64,000 nt of DNA, from assembly GCA_030323885.1 (NCBI GenBank), contig CM059194.1:1551889-1615888 (forward strand), in the 5' to 3' direction. Under the pieces are notes generated by a model, which saw only the letters and a list, made by a program, of their open reading frames with translations, was not told the origin of the DNA and searched no databases. This document shows positions 8,396 through 18,480 of this stretch, one piece after another. Position 1 is the stretch's first letter, and every line of letters begins with the position of its first letter. This DNA comes from Branchipolynoe longqiensis (lineage: Eukaryota; Annelida; Polychaeta; Phyllodocida; Polynoidae). Both the position numbers and the translations under genes were made by a program.

Positions 8396-9400
8396 TTGGG
8401 GACATCATGCAAGTTGAACTCTTACTGAGCTACCTGCGGGCTAATTGAGCTTCAATGTGTTACACCACCTAGGTCCCCAACCGATGGATCTCTGCCAACA
8501 AGCTTAAGCTCTTCCTGCAAAGCTAAGATCTTCTTACTTGCAAATTGAGCCTTGCCAGTGAAGTGAATAACCTGCTGCGAATTGAGCCCCCTCGACGAAT
8601 TGAGCTCTCCCTGCGAATTGAGCTCCCTCGGCGAATTGAGCATCACAGTGCAAATTGAGCATCACAGTGCGAATTGAGCATCGCAGTGCAAATTGAGCAT
8701 CACAGTGCAAATTGAGCATCACAGTGCAAATTGAGCATCACAGTGCAAATTGAGCATCACAGTGCAAATTGAGCGTGCTCCTGCAAATTCACCTCTCCTT
8801 GCAAATTCATCTCTGTTTGCGAATTGAGCTCTCCCTGCGAAGTGACACCCCCTGCAAATTTAGCTCGTTCCTGCAAATTTACTTCTCACTGCGAATTGAG
8901 TTCTCCCTGCAAATTCACATCCCCTTCAAATTGAGTCTTCCCTCCGAATTGAGCTGTTCCTGCAAATTCACCTCCCTGTAAATTGAATTATTCCTGCAAA
9001 CTGAGTTCTCCATATAAATTGAGCTATCCTGCAAATTGAGCTATAAGTCCAAATTGAGCTTTCCCTGCCAATTGAACGCCCCCTGCAAATTTCGTGCTGT
9101 CCCCGCAAATTCACCTCTTGGCAGAAATTGAGCTTTGAGTCCAAATTGAGCTATACCTGCAAATTCAGCCAATACTGCAAAATGAGTTTATTTCTCCAAA
9201 TGTACCCCTCCTTGCAAATTCAGCTTTCCCGGCCAAATATGACATGAAATGTTGCTAGGACGTTAAACGCCAGCAAACAAACAAACACATTGAGCTCTTC
9301 CTGTCATTTGAACTCTCCCCTGTTAATTGAGTTCTCCCTTACAAAACTGAGCTCTCACAAACTGAGCTCTCTCCACACACTGAGGTCTCCATGTCTGACC
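8385..9400. repeat. Degenerate tandem array with GCAAATTGAGC core
   Basis: About 1 kb of 18-24 bp units built on TGCAAATTGAGC plus a variable spacer (ATCACAG, TCTCCC, CACCTC). Copies between 8640 and 8770 are a crisp 19-bp tandem (GCAAATTGAGCATCACAGT). The flanks are strongly diverged, suggesting recent expansion inside an old array. A SINE-A tail fragment sits in it at 9236-9288. Confidence 0.85.
9236..9288 (+). mobile_element. SINE-A 3' end fragment
   Basis: ATATGACATGAAATGTTGCT through GTTAAACGCCAGCAAACAAA matches the last 50 bp of SINE-A. It is inserted in the AAATTGAGC array, a very short 5'-truncated copy. Confidence 0.75.
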
Positions 9401-9492
9401 TACATTCCAACTTGATCTACTTTAGCCATGCGCATTCAGTGATCAATAGACCTATTTCATGTGACGTCAGCATAGGTATTTAGGTCAGTGCG

Positions 9493-9860
9493 CACACAGC
9501 TTGGCTGCAGGACAATACACAGTCACACTGCAAACTCAATGGCTATGAGCAATCTTCATACAGAAAATGTTAAATATCTCAAATTGATGTTTTGCACTGC
9601 GTGTACCGGCAAACTCAATGCATTGTCAATGGCTGTGAGCAATCTTCATATCGAAAAAGTCAAATATCTCTAAAACTACACAACCTAGACACAAACCGCT
9701 TGGAACACCTATAGAAAACATATTCAACAAACAGATCATATTAAATCTATAAGGTTAAGGTTGTGCATTTCTATGAATTTTGAATAAAACCGACATTTTG
9801 CATTAGGCCTATCGGCAAACTCAATGTCAGTGTGCCCTCGTTCTGCAGCCAAGCTGCGCG
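9493..9860. mobile_element. TIR element with internal CAAACTCAATG tandem units
   Basis: CAGCTTGGCTGCAG (9497-9510) and its exact inverse CTGCAGCCAAGCTG (9843-9856) bound about 360 bp. The interior has repeated units starting CAAACTCAATG, followed by GAGCAATCTTCATA and AAATATCTC. The interior is homologous to that of the 37325-37832 element, although the outer termini differ. Confidence 0.55.
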
Positions 9861-10068
9861 GCCATACACAATGTTTATGAACATTGAAAGACATATATTC
9901 ATGCGCCACAATGAGGTGCAGAGAATGAATAGAATTATCAACTCTGGATGGTCACTACGTTTATTTATGCTCGCATAACACATTTCATCGCCTATTTTCT
10001 ATCCCAGTTTCCCCACAATATTAATAAATTGCTCACAAACTGGAATTCTTTTTTTTTTTTTTTGAGTG
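9861..10068. other. No feature recognised
   Basis: AT-rich sequence with a T15 run at about 10048. No gene or repeat partner was identified. Confidence 0.5.
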
Positions 10069-10685
10069 AAGTGTCGGTTGGCTGGCTGGATGTAAGTGGC
10101 AGCGCCATGGTCGAGCCCATTCTCAGATGGGGGGTTGGAGGGTTGTTTATATAGGCCACTCCCGGTTATTGTGGACGATAATGTGATTATTACCATACAG
10201 GTATTGAAACATGGAGTCTATAGGAGGTGCGGGGTTGTGTGTGAGAAATGGTTCACTTGCCAAACATGCGCAGCAGCCCTGTGGTCGAGTCCATTCACAG
10301 TTGGGGGTGGAGGGTTGCTTACATAGGCCACCCCCGGTTATTGTGGACGATAATGTGATCATTATCGAACAAATATTGAAACATGGGAGTCCATATGAGG
10401 GAAATTCAATGTGTCAGATGGTTGGCTGGCCAACCATATGGTCGAGTCCATTCACAGATGGGGGTAGCTGGTTAGACAAGCCACTCCCGATTATAACGGG
10501 CGATAATGTGATCATTACCCTATAGATATTGAAACATGGAGTTAATAGGCTGGGGGGGGGGGGGATTCAGTGGGTGACTGTGACTTAGTGTGAGATGGTT
10601 GGCTGCTCAGCCATGTGGTCGAGTCCATTCACATATGGGGGTGGCCGGTTACACAGGCCACTCCCAATTACTATGAGCGATAATG
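10069..10685. repeat. Satellite, about 175-bp unit, 4 copies
   Basis: Units carry GGTCGAGTCCATTCACAG, then GGCCACTCCCGGTTAT, CGATAATGTGATCATTA and TATTGAAACATGGAGT. The GTCGAG landmark recurs at about 10106, 10282, 10440 and 10617. A SINE-A inserted in the fourth unit right after GCGATAATG. Confidence 0.88.
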
Positions 10686-10942
10686 TTTTTGTTTGTTTGT
10701 TGTTGTTTTATGTCCTAGCATCATCTAAGGTCATATCAGGACGGGTACTGACTTGTGACAGTGTGCAATCATAGTGACTTTATAGTGCTGCCCCACTGGA
10801 AAACCACACTGCCAACACCATGACCTGATATCCCACTCAGTCACATTATCCTGACCCTGAGCAAACCAGTCCTTGCCCTATCCCAATAATAATACTGCCG
10901 AGCGCCAGGCTAGGAAGTGACAAGTATCAATTTTGAAGTCAT
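10686..10942 (-). mobile_element. SINE-A, head truncated
   Basis: Tail TTTTTGTTTGTTTGTTGTTG, then the reversed body up to CAAGTATCAATTTTGAAGTC. The tRNA-like head is missing. Its insertion disrupts the fourth satellite unit. Confidence 0.88.
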
Positions 10943-11348
10943 TCACTAAAACTATACAGATTTTTGGTTTGGAATTATATATTTGCAGAGAGCATTACTA
11001 TTCTAAGGCGACGGAGTGGGGACCAAGGTTATGTAACAGAGAAGCAATGGGTGCCCCACTCACTGTGTGACATGAGACTATGTGGAAAATATGATAACAC
11101 ATAGTGCCCGAGATTATGATGTGATGTTCATATGTAAGGGACAGTTAATGTTTGGTGAAATGTTCTCTCTATGCACCAGTAAGAGTGCAAGTGGAGGGGA
11201 AGGATATTATTAATATATGTTTATTGTAACTGTCTACAACTATCTGTTACCACAGGGCCGATGGGCAGGCACACCCAGCCATCCTGCATACATTATGGAC
11301 ACCACCTGCAGCTGGGGTTGAGTGACAGCTGCCCCTATTAGGGTGTCA
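10943..11348. other. No gene recognised
   Basis: About 400 bp of ordinary composition. I see no ORF of interest, transposon terminus or repeat partner. Confidence 0.5.
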
Positions 11349-11682
11349 CCTCCCCCATGGCAGTGGCAGTCACGTGACTTGCTCTATCTGATGCCGTGGC
11401 AGTCACGTGACTTGCTCTATCTGATGGCGTGACAGTCACGTGACTTACTCTACCTGATGACGTGGCAGTCACGTGACTTGCTCTACCTGATAGGGTGGCA
11501 GTCACGTGACTTGCTCTACCTGATGACATGGCAGTCACATGACTTGCTCTATCTTCTGACGTGCCACTCACGTGACTGGCTCTATCTTATGACATGGCAG
11601 TCACGTGACTTGCTCTACCTGATAACGTGTCAGTCACGTGACTTGCTCTACCTGATGAGGTGGCGGTCACGTGGCCTGGGAA
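11349..11682. repeat. 33-bp minisatellite carrying GTCACGTGAC palindromes
   Basis: Ten units with an exact 33-bp period. The palindrome position starts at 11369, 11402, 11435, 11468, 11501, 11534, 11567, 11600, 11633 and 11666. Seven copies are perfect GTCACGTGAC; the units at 11534 (GTCACATGAC), 11567 (CTCACGTGAC) and 11666 (GTCACGTGGC) each carry one change. The inter-palindrome sequence is TTGCTCTACCTGATGACGTG-like. GTCACGTGAC is the E-box form bound by bHLH-Zip factors of the TFEB/MITF/USF class in animals. Any regulatory role here is inference. Confidence 0.93.
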
Positions 11683-11779
11683 GTGGAGAGCAGCCGACAT
11701 GGCCAGCTTGAGTTAGCCTTTTAGGTAATAATGAGAGTAGTGTGCTGGAATGAAACCCCGGAGTCACACTGGCCGGGGT

Positions 11780-11920
11780 AGCGGGTGGATGGGTGGTGTA
11801 GTGGGAGGGGGCGGGGTGGGGGGGGGGGAGGGGCAGGAGAGGACGAGGGGAAAGGGGGGAGGTGAAGAGAGTGGGGAGAGAGGGGCAGGAGAGGACGAGG
11901 GGAAAGAGGGAGAACTCCTC
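11780..11920. repeat. G-rich tandem tract
   Basis: Two copies of AGGGGCAGGAGAGGACGAGG separated by about 55 bp within G/A-rich DNA. Serine/proline-rich ORFs on the other strand are artefacts. Confidence 0.8.
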
Positions 11921-12104
11921 ATATAAGGCTCGATCCAAACATGTGGGTGTTTGCAGCGATGCAGTAGGTTTACATTCACGGTAGCAGAGTGAACAACATA
12001 GCAACAAGAATAGCATCAAGTTATTTACAGTTGCACAATCTGACGGTGCTTAGTGTTGCCACATTTCATGTTCGATATATCGGTAGCTGTAGAAGTGATT
12101 GAGG

Positions 12105-12265
12105 ACGTGCAGTGGTTACAGTGTGAAGCGGCAGGTGGCGCCACGATCGGAGCTGAGGTTCACTAGGCTTGAGCAGTAGATGACTAGTCCAGGCTCCAGC
12201 ACTCGATGACTGAGGGGAGTGCTGATGAACAGGAGGGAGATTCTGGACTATTATACTCGCATAAT
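12105..12265 (-). repeat. Dispersed TATA-bearing repeat, copy 1 (fragment)
   Basis: On the minus strand it reads ATTATGCGAGTATAATAGTCC. This corresponds to the GATGCGAGTATAAAGGCGC block of the fuller copies at 25495-25660, 36555-36850 and 62640-62830. The downstream part, rich in GCTGGAGCC, is diverged. Confidence 0.45.
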
Positions 12266-12307
12266 TATTATGCAGCAAATATATAAATATATATGTATTG
12301 AATGTCG

Positions 12308-12352
12308 TGGAGGGGGATTCGAACCCGCTACCCCTCCGCGCTAGATAAGGCA
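12308..12352 (-). mobile_element. tRNA-like SINE head fragment
   Basis: The reverse strand reads TAGCGGGTTCGAATCCCCCT, a clear box B, preceded by GCCTTATCTAGCGCGG. Only a 3' half of a tRNA-like unit is present, so it is not a gene. Confidence 0.45.
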
Positions 12353-12406
12353 TATAAGGATGACTATTATAACCAAATCTAACATTACGTGGACTCGATT
12401 TTGTTG

Positions 12407-12650
12407 AATGTTGGAGTTTTACATCCCGGCAACATCTAAGGTGACTTTATACTGCTCCCCCACTGGGAGACCAGGCCACCAGCACCAGGACCCGATTTCC
12501 CACTGAGTCACATTATCCTGATACTGAGCTCACCATTCCTTGCCCTATCCTAGTAATGCCGATTGCATTCTCATTGGTTTGACTCGACTGGAAATCATTC
12601 GAACCTCTGGCCTTCCACATCCAGAAGCCTGCACTCAACCGATTCTGCCA
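12407..12650 (-). mobile_element. SINE-A with internal deletion
   Basis: Tail TGTTGGAGTTTTACATCCCG, body and eroded head GATTCTGCCATGG. The segment between ACATCTAAGG and TGACTTTATA that holds the GGGTACCGACTTGTGACAG block is deleted. Confidence 0.85.
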
Positions 12651-12676
12651 TGGACTAGAAATAATAACAAAACGGA

Positions 12677-13005
12677 AAGTTTGTTTTATTTAATGACGCC
12701 TCTAGAGCACAATGCTTTTCATCATGGCTATTGGACGTAAAATATATGGTCATTCTGACACATTTCTTTGACAGAAAACTGTTACCGCTACATAGGCTAT
12801 TCCTTCTGATAAGCAGCAAGGGGTCTTTTATATGCACTTTCCCACAGACAGGACAGCACATACGACAGCCTTTGATGAACCACTTGTGGACCACTCGTTG
12901 GAACTGAAAATAGTCCAAACTGCAAATGTGTCCACTGAGCAGGATCGATCGGATGACCGACGCCTTCACAGGTGGACACTCTACCGCCTGAGCTACATCC
13001 CACTC
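12677..13005 (-). mobile_element. SINE-B, full length
   Basis: The reference SINE-B of this window. Its tRNA-like head at the right reads, reversed, GATGTAGCTCAGGCGGTAGA, then a degenerate box B. The body contains TATATGCACTTTCCCACAGA and AACCACTTGTGGACCACTCG. The 3' end at the left is GTTTTATTTAATGACGCCTC. From memory this resembles a SINE common in molluscs; a repeat-library search would confirm it. Confidence 0.9.
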
Positions 13006-13097
13006 TTCTCCCAGAATTAATGACAAAAAGCTAAGGCTGGGGATATTTATTTTGTACTTAATAATCTTAATGATTCAGAGAGACAGGAAGTTGTGAC

Positions 13098-13156
13098 CCA
13101 GATTCCCATCTCTCCAAGAGAGATGGATGCTCAACTCATTCGGCCATCCCATCTGG
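13098..13156 (-). mobile_element. SINE-A head fragment
   Basis: GAGATGGATGCTCAACTCAT and GGCCATCCCATCTGG are the reversed tRNA-like head (A-type) alone. Confidence 0.75.
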
Positions 13157-13356
13157 TAGTCAATGAATGTAACCACAACAAACAAATGCATACTAGTGTT
13201 CTTGTTGCTGGGCGTTATCCAGTCTGTACATCATGGTAGGTATATGATACCTTCGGGTGTCACAATCATGACAGCACCAGGTCATTTTAATAACAGTACA
13301 CATTTTGCTCAGACACAATCCGGAATTTTATTTTAAGCCACAATACTTCTAAGCAT

Positions 13357-13416
13357 ACCCCGTCCTGATATGACCCTAGATGTTGCTAGGACGTAAAATA
13401 ACAACAAACAAAACAA
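13357..13416 (+). mobile_element. SINE-A 3' end fragment
   Basis: CCCGTCCTGATATGACCCTA, then GTTGCTAGGACGTAAAATAA and a CAACAAACAAAAC tail. A 60-bp 5'-truncated copy. Confidence 0.82.
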
Positions 13417-13551
13417 ATCTAAGAATCCCCTAAGCTTTCAATGCATCTGGAATAGTCGATGGGACAAATTCCTGGGCTGGCGTTCAGCTGACCTCAATCT
13501 CTGACAGCAAGCAGGGAATTGATATGTGAAATTGACGGAGGTAGTGACGTC

Positions 13552-13850
13552 TAGTTGGTTGGTTGTTGGAGTTTTACATCCTGGCAACATCTCAGGTCAT
13601 ATCCGGATGGGTACCGACATGTGAAAGTGCGCACTCATGGCAACTTTATAGTGCTGCCAAATTAGGAGACCAGACCACCAGCCCCATGACCCAATATCCC
13701 ACTCAGTCATATTATCCTAACATTGAGCCAACCAATCCTTGCCCTATCCTTTTAATACTGAGCGCTAGGCTAGGAAGCGACAAATATCAAATTCAAAGTC
13801 ATTGGTTTGACTTGACCAGGAACCAAACTCCAGACATTTTGCACATGAGA
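13552..13850 (-). mobile_element. SINE-A, head partly eroded
   Basis: Tail TTGGTTGGTTGTTGGAGTTT and a complete body. The head stops after ACCAAACTCCAGACATTTTG. Confidence 0.87.
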
Positions 13851-14041
13851 TACTCTCAGCAATGTGCAAAGTGTTTGCGGGTAATTACATCTGTACTGGT
13901 GAGTGCGTCTGCACCTCCAACGATTCACTAGATACTTAGTGCAATTGCAGATCTCTCAGCACTGATCTTGATTGCATTCGAAAGCGAGGCTACATACACT
14001 CAATGCTGGTGCCTCCAGTGTCTAACTCTGTCCATTTCTAC

Positions 14042-14391
14042 ACTGTACACAATGACCGAATCGATAGAACGCAGACTTCCCGTGTAGAAGGTTGGAAATT
14101 AGAATCCCAGCCGAGTCAGACTGACTGGCCTTTGGTAGAACGTGTTTTCCCCCTTACACAATTGATACTTGTCGCTTCCTAGCCTGGCACTCAGCATTAA
14201 TAGGATAGGACATGATCTGGTTAGCGCAGTATCAGGATAATTTGACTCTGTGGGATAACGAGTCATGGTGTTGGCAGCCTGGTCTCCCAGTGGGGCAGCA
14301 CTACAATGTTGTTATGAGTGTGCACTGTCACAAGTCCGTACCCATCCTGACATGACCTTAGATGTCACTACGGTGTAAAACAACAAACAAA
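14042..14391 (+). mobile_element. SINE-A, full length, B-type head, perfect TSD
   Basis: Head ACAATGACCGAATCGATAG, CTTCCCGTGTAGAAGG, body and tail GTGTAAAACAACAAACAA. A perfect 11-bp TSD TCCATTTCTAC lies at 14031-14041 and 14392-14402. A short extra segment (GGCCTTTGGTAGAACGTG) sits between head and body. Confidence 0.92.
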
Positions 14392-14784
14392 TCCATTTCT
14401 ACCCAGGGCCAACCTAATGGATGCTATAATTAACTCATATTAGTCTGGATCTGAGTCTATAAATAGCCTATGCCACTTCTGTCACAGGCGTGTTACTGTA
14501 CCTTTAAGGGATGGACGTTCCACAGCATTGAACGGAGATCGGGGCTTTCCATGACCTGGTTCTATTCAAATAACGGTCCTTGGATATTAAACCCTCTGCA
14601 AAATCTCAAATCCATTGTTTTGCAAATATTTCCCAAATCACGTCATTGTGAGCGTCAACACAGATAATGAAGCTTCCAAATGTAAAACTAAAAGCCAATG
14701 TGTTTCAAATGATTGAAAACCATTGTTTCTGACCTGAGTCGCAATGAACATTTCCCAAACACCTATTCTACATTGAATAATGGG

Positions 14785-15122
14785 GCCAGACGGGATCGCC
14801 AAATGAGTTGAGCGTCCGTCTCCCGTTTTGGTAGAGCGTGGGTTCGAACACTGTTCGAGTCAAATCAATGACTTATGATGTATACTTTTCACTTCCTAGC
14901 CAGGTGCTTGACATTATTAGGATAGAGCAAGGAATGGTTGCCTCAGTGTCAGGATAATGTGACTGAGTGGGATATCGGGTCATGGTGCTGGCACTAGTGG
15001 CAGCCTGGACTCCAAGTGGGGCAGCACTATAAAATCACCATGAATGCGCACTGTCACAAGTCGGTACCCATCCTGATATGACCTTAGATGTTACCCAGTC
15101 ATAAAACTCCAACAACAAACCA
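14785..15122 (+). mobile_element. SINE-A, A-type head (duplicated block, copy 1)
   Basis: GGCCAGACGGGATCGCCAAA head, body, and ATAAAACTCCAACAACAAAC tail. The flanks carry related ACATTGAATAA (14770) and ACATTAAATAA (15123), a near-TSD. It is followed by the 275-bp block that is repeated at 15757. Confidence 0.88.
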
Positions 15123-16023
15123 ACATTAAATAAAGCACAACTCATTATATGAACTGCAACTTGTGCAAAGTGTAGCAATGTGCTGCAAGTGAGCATCCTT
15201 CACACATAACCCAGCCTAGCATGGCCAGATGCCTGACTAGTCGCTTGCATGGCTAATGCTTGTAGATCTCGGAAGCGACATATTAGAACAGGCTATATGT
15301 CAGCTTCGAAGAAGAAAGGCGCACACTCAGACCGACTGGCCTTCAATGGCTTCAATTGAAAACAACAGCTTAAAAGTGATCGCTTCTTGTGCTGATGGGA
15401 CCAGATGGGGCGGCCAAATGAGTTGAGCGTTTGTGTCCTGTTTTGGGAGACCAGGAGATTTGCCCCCATGAGTTTGTGGGTTCGAATCCTGGTTGAGTCA
15501 AACCAATGACTTAAACAATTTATATTTGTCACTTCCTAGCCGAGCGCTCGGCATTAATAGGATAGGTCAGGGACTGGTTGGCTCAGTGTCAAGATAATGA
15601 GACTGAGTGGGATATCAGTTCATGGTGTTGACAGGCTTGTCTCCCAGTGGGGCAGCACTATAAAGTCGCCATGAGTGTGCACTGTCGGAAGTCAGTACCC
15701 ATCTTGATATGACCTTAGCTGTTGCCAGGATGTAAAACTCCAACAACCACCAACCAACATTGAATAAAAGGCCACTCCTTATGTGAAGTGTGAGTTTGGC
15801 AATGTACTGCAAGTGAGTGTGCTTCACCTGTAACCCAGCCTAGCCTGGTCTGCGGCCTGATTGCTTGATGCTTGGATGCCAGTGCTTGTGGATCTCGGAA
15901 GCGACATATTAGAACAGGCTCTATGTCGGCTTCGAAGAAGAAAGGCGCACACTCAGACCAACTGGCCTTCATTGGCAGGCAATTGAAAACAACAGCTTAA
16001 AAGTGATCGCTTCTTGTGCTGAT
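15123..16023 (+). repeat. Tandem segmental duplication: 275-bp block twice, separated by a SINE-A
   Basis: The blocks at 15123-15397 and 15757-16023 share GCGACATATTAGAACAGGCT, TCGAAGAAGAAAGGCGCACA and AAAGTGATCGCTTCTTGTGC at high identity. Each follows a SINE-A (14785-15122 and 15398-15756). The original unit was therefore probably SINE plus flank, about 630 bp, duplicated in tandem and then diverged. Confidence 0.85.
15398..15756 (+). mobile_element. SINE-A, A-type head (duplicated block, copy 2)
   Basis: GGGACCAGATGGGGCGGCCA head with an extra arm (GGAGACCAGGAGATTTGCCC) before box B GGTTCGAATCC. The tail is AAAACTCCAACAACCACCAA. Confidence 0.88.
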
Positions 16024-16198
16024 GACCCTCTTCCACACAATTGAGGAAATCTGCTGAGTCATCCTCACCGCCTCTCCTTAAAGACCTGGTTACAGTGGCT
16101 TTTAGGGAACAAGTGGAGATTAATTGCGTGTCAACATCGGCAAATAAAAGAAAGATCCCACCAGACACATCCCCCCCCCTCCACCTTCATTTTGATCT

Positions 16199-16544
16199 CG
16201 ACCAGACTGGATGGCCGAATGAGTTAGAGCGCCTGTCTCCTGTGTTGGTAGATCGTGGGGTCGTGGTTTCGAGGCCTGGTCGAGTCAATCCAATGACTTA
16301 AAAATTTATACTTGTCGCTTCCTAGCCAATCGCTTGACATTATTAGGATAGGACAAGGACTGGTTAGCTCAGTGTCAGGATAATGTGACTGAGTGGGATA
16401 TTGGGTCATGGTGCCGGCGGCCTGGTTTCCCAGTGGGACAGCACTATAAAGTTGCCATGAGTGTGCACTGTCACAAGTTGGTACCTGTCCTGATATGACC
16501 TGAGATGTTGCTAGGATGTAAAACAACAAACAAACAAACAAAAA
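16199..16544 (+). mobile_element. SINE-A, full length, perfect TSD
   Basis: A-type head CCAGACTGGATGGCCGAATG, box B GGTTTCGAGGCC, body, and tail GTAAAACAACAAACAAACAA. An 11-bp TSD CATTTTGATCT lies at 16188-16198 and 16545-16555. Confidence 0.93.
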
Positions 16545-16598
16545 CATTTTGATCTGTGATCGATTGATTTGTACACATTCTCCGAAAGGCCAGCTAGA

Positions 16599-16947
16599 TG
16601 GTTGGTTGGTTGTTGGAGTTTTATATCCTGGCAACATCGAAGGTCATATTAGGACGGGCACCAACTTGTGACAGTGTACACTTATGGCAAATTTATAGTG
16701 CTGCCCACTGAGAGACCAGGATGCCAGCACCATGACATGATATCCCTCTCAGTTACATTATCCTGACACTGAGCCAACCAGTTCTTGCCCTAACCTAATA
16801 ATGCTGAGCCCCAGGCTAGAAAACAACAAGTATCGATTTTTAAGTCATTAGTTTGACTTGACCAGGGTTAGGACCCATGGGTTCGAATCCCACGATCTAC
16901 CAACACGGGAGATGGACGCTCAACTCATTCGGCCATCCTGTCTGGTC
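16599..16947 (-). mobile_element. SINE-A, full length, TSD with one mismatch
   Basis: Tail TGGTTGGTTGGTTGTTGGAG at the left. The head at the right reads, reversed, CCAGACAGGATGGCCGAATG. The TSD is GGCCAGCTAGA (16588-16598) / GGCCAGCTGGA (16948-16958). Confidence 0.91.
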
Positions 16948-16958
16948 GGCCAGCTGGA

Positions 16959-17418
16959 TATTAGTTATTACTATGCTATATTAGTTATTACTATGCTATA
17001 TTAGTTATTACTATGCTATATTAGTTATTACTATGCTATATTAGTTATTACTATGCTATATTAGTTATTACTATGCTATATTAGCTATTACTATGCTATA
17101 TTAGTTATTACTATGCTATATTAGTTATTACTATGCTATATTAGTTATTACTATGCTATATTAGTTATTACTATGCTATATTAGTTATTACTATGCTATA
17201 TTAGTTATTACTATGCTAGATTAGTTACTACTATGCTATATTAGTTATTACTATGGTATATTAGTTATTACTATGGTATAATAGTTATTATTATGCTATA
17301 TTAGTTATTACTATGCTATGTTAGTTATTACTATGCTATATTAGTTATTACTATGCTATATTAGTTATTACTATATTAGTTATTACTTATTAGTTATTAC
17401 TATATTAGTTATTACTTA
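16959..17418. repeat. 20-bp satellite (TTAGTTATTACTATGCTATA)n
   Basis: About 22 units with a strict 20-bp period and few substitutions, degrading to TATTAGTTATTACT at the right end. It starts directly after the right TSD of the SINE at 16599-16947 and ends at another SINE-A head fragment. There are no unique spacers, so it is not a CRISPR array. Confidence 0.96.
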
Positions 17419-17532
17419 TTACTCGGTTTGACTCGACCAGGGTTCAAACCTGGGGGTTCAAACCCCATGACCTACCAAAACTGGTAGAAAAAGGTGGGTG
17501 CTCAACGAATTCAACCACGCCATCTGGGTCTG
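17419..17532 (-). mobile_element. SINE-A head fragment (A-type)
   Basis: CGGTTTGACTCGACCAGGGT, a duplicated box-B-like GGGGGTTCAAACCCC, then CTCAACGAATTCAACCACGC. Only the 5' end of a reversed SINE-A is present. Confidence 0.78.
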
Positions 17533-17636
17533 TAGTAAAATGTTGATGTGTACTATTTGGGGAAAGGGGAGGAGTTCGGGGGGGGGGGGCGTCTGGAAAA
17601 ATAGTCCTCTTTGTACTACGTTGAAAATGTTCACAA

Positions 17637-17762
17637 CTTTGGATGGCCCCTTACGCTGCAGGCTGGGTGTGAGTGTTCTGCGCTCATATTGTGTTGACAT
17701 CTTTGGATGGCCCCTTACGCTGCAGGCTGGGTGTGAGTGTTCCTTGCTCATATTGTGTTGAG
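17637..17762. repeat. Tandem duplication, about 63 bp, two copies
   Basis: TTTGGATGGCCCCTTACGCT ... GCTCATATTGTGTTGA occurs twice, with only a few differences. Confidence 0.93.
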
Positions 17763-17796
17763 CTAAATGACTATATGCATGCTTATTGGAAAATGC

Positions 17797-18095
17797 ATCC
17801 TGTCAACATCTAAGGTCATATCAGGATGGGTACCGACTTGTGAGAGTGTGCACTAATGGCAACTTTATAGTGCTGCTCCACGGGAAATCAGGCTGCCAGC
17901 ACCATTACCCGTTATCCCACTCAGTCACATTATCCTGATACTGAGCTAACCAGTACTTGCCCTATCCTATTAATGCCGAGTACCATGCTAGGAAGCAACA
18001 AGTATCAATTTTATAAGTCTTTGGTTTGATTCGACTGGGAACCAAACTCCAGATCTCCTTCACGTGAGGCCTGCGCTCCACTGATTCGGTCATTT
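17797..18095 (-). mobile_element. SINE-A, tail truncated
   Basis: GCATCCTGTCAACATCTAAG start, complete body, and B-type head CACTGATTCGGTCA at the right. Confidence 0.87.
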
Positions 18096-18480
18096 GATCA
18101 TTTTATTCAGCAAGTGAAGTGGGCTTTTTCAACGCCGAGGCGTTGGTCTTCTGGCCACATAATGTTCCATTCATTCACGTCTAGAATATAGTCTAAACTG
18201 AACAAGAGTTTGATACAAAGAAGAAAAAGAGTACTGCTCTTACCTTATGGTGCCCAGCAATTTGACAGGCATGCAAGATAAACGGTGCATGTATTTAATT
18301 AAACTATTCTTCAATATCAGCCATATATATTAAAAGTTATTCCAAATTTATAATGATCAATGAAATGTATTTATCTAAATAGCACTAAATGGCACACACT
18401 CAAAACCAAAGGACTATGCTAATTTGAAGAAAAAAGATCGAATACGTGAATACATTATTCAGGATGACCAAACTTATTCG
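18096..18480. other. No gene recognised
   Basis: AT-rich, without ORFs or recognised repeat partners. Confidence 0.5.
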
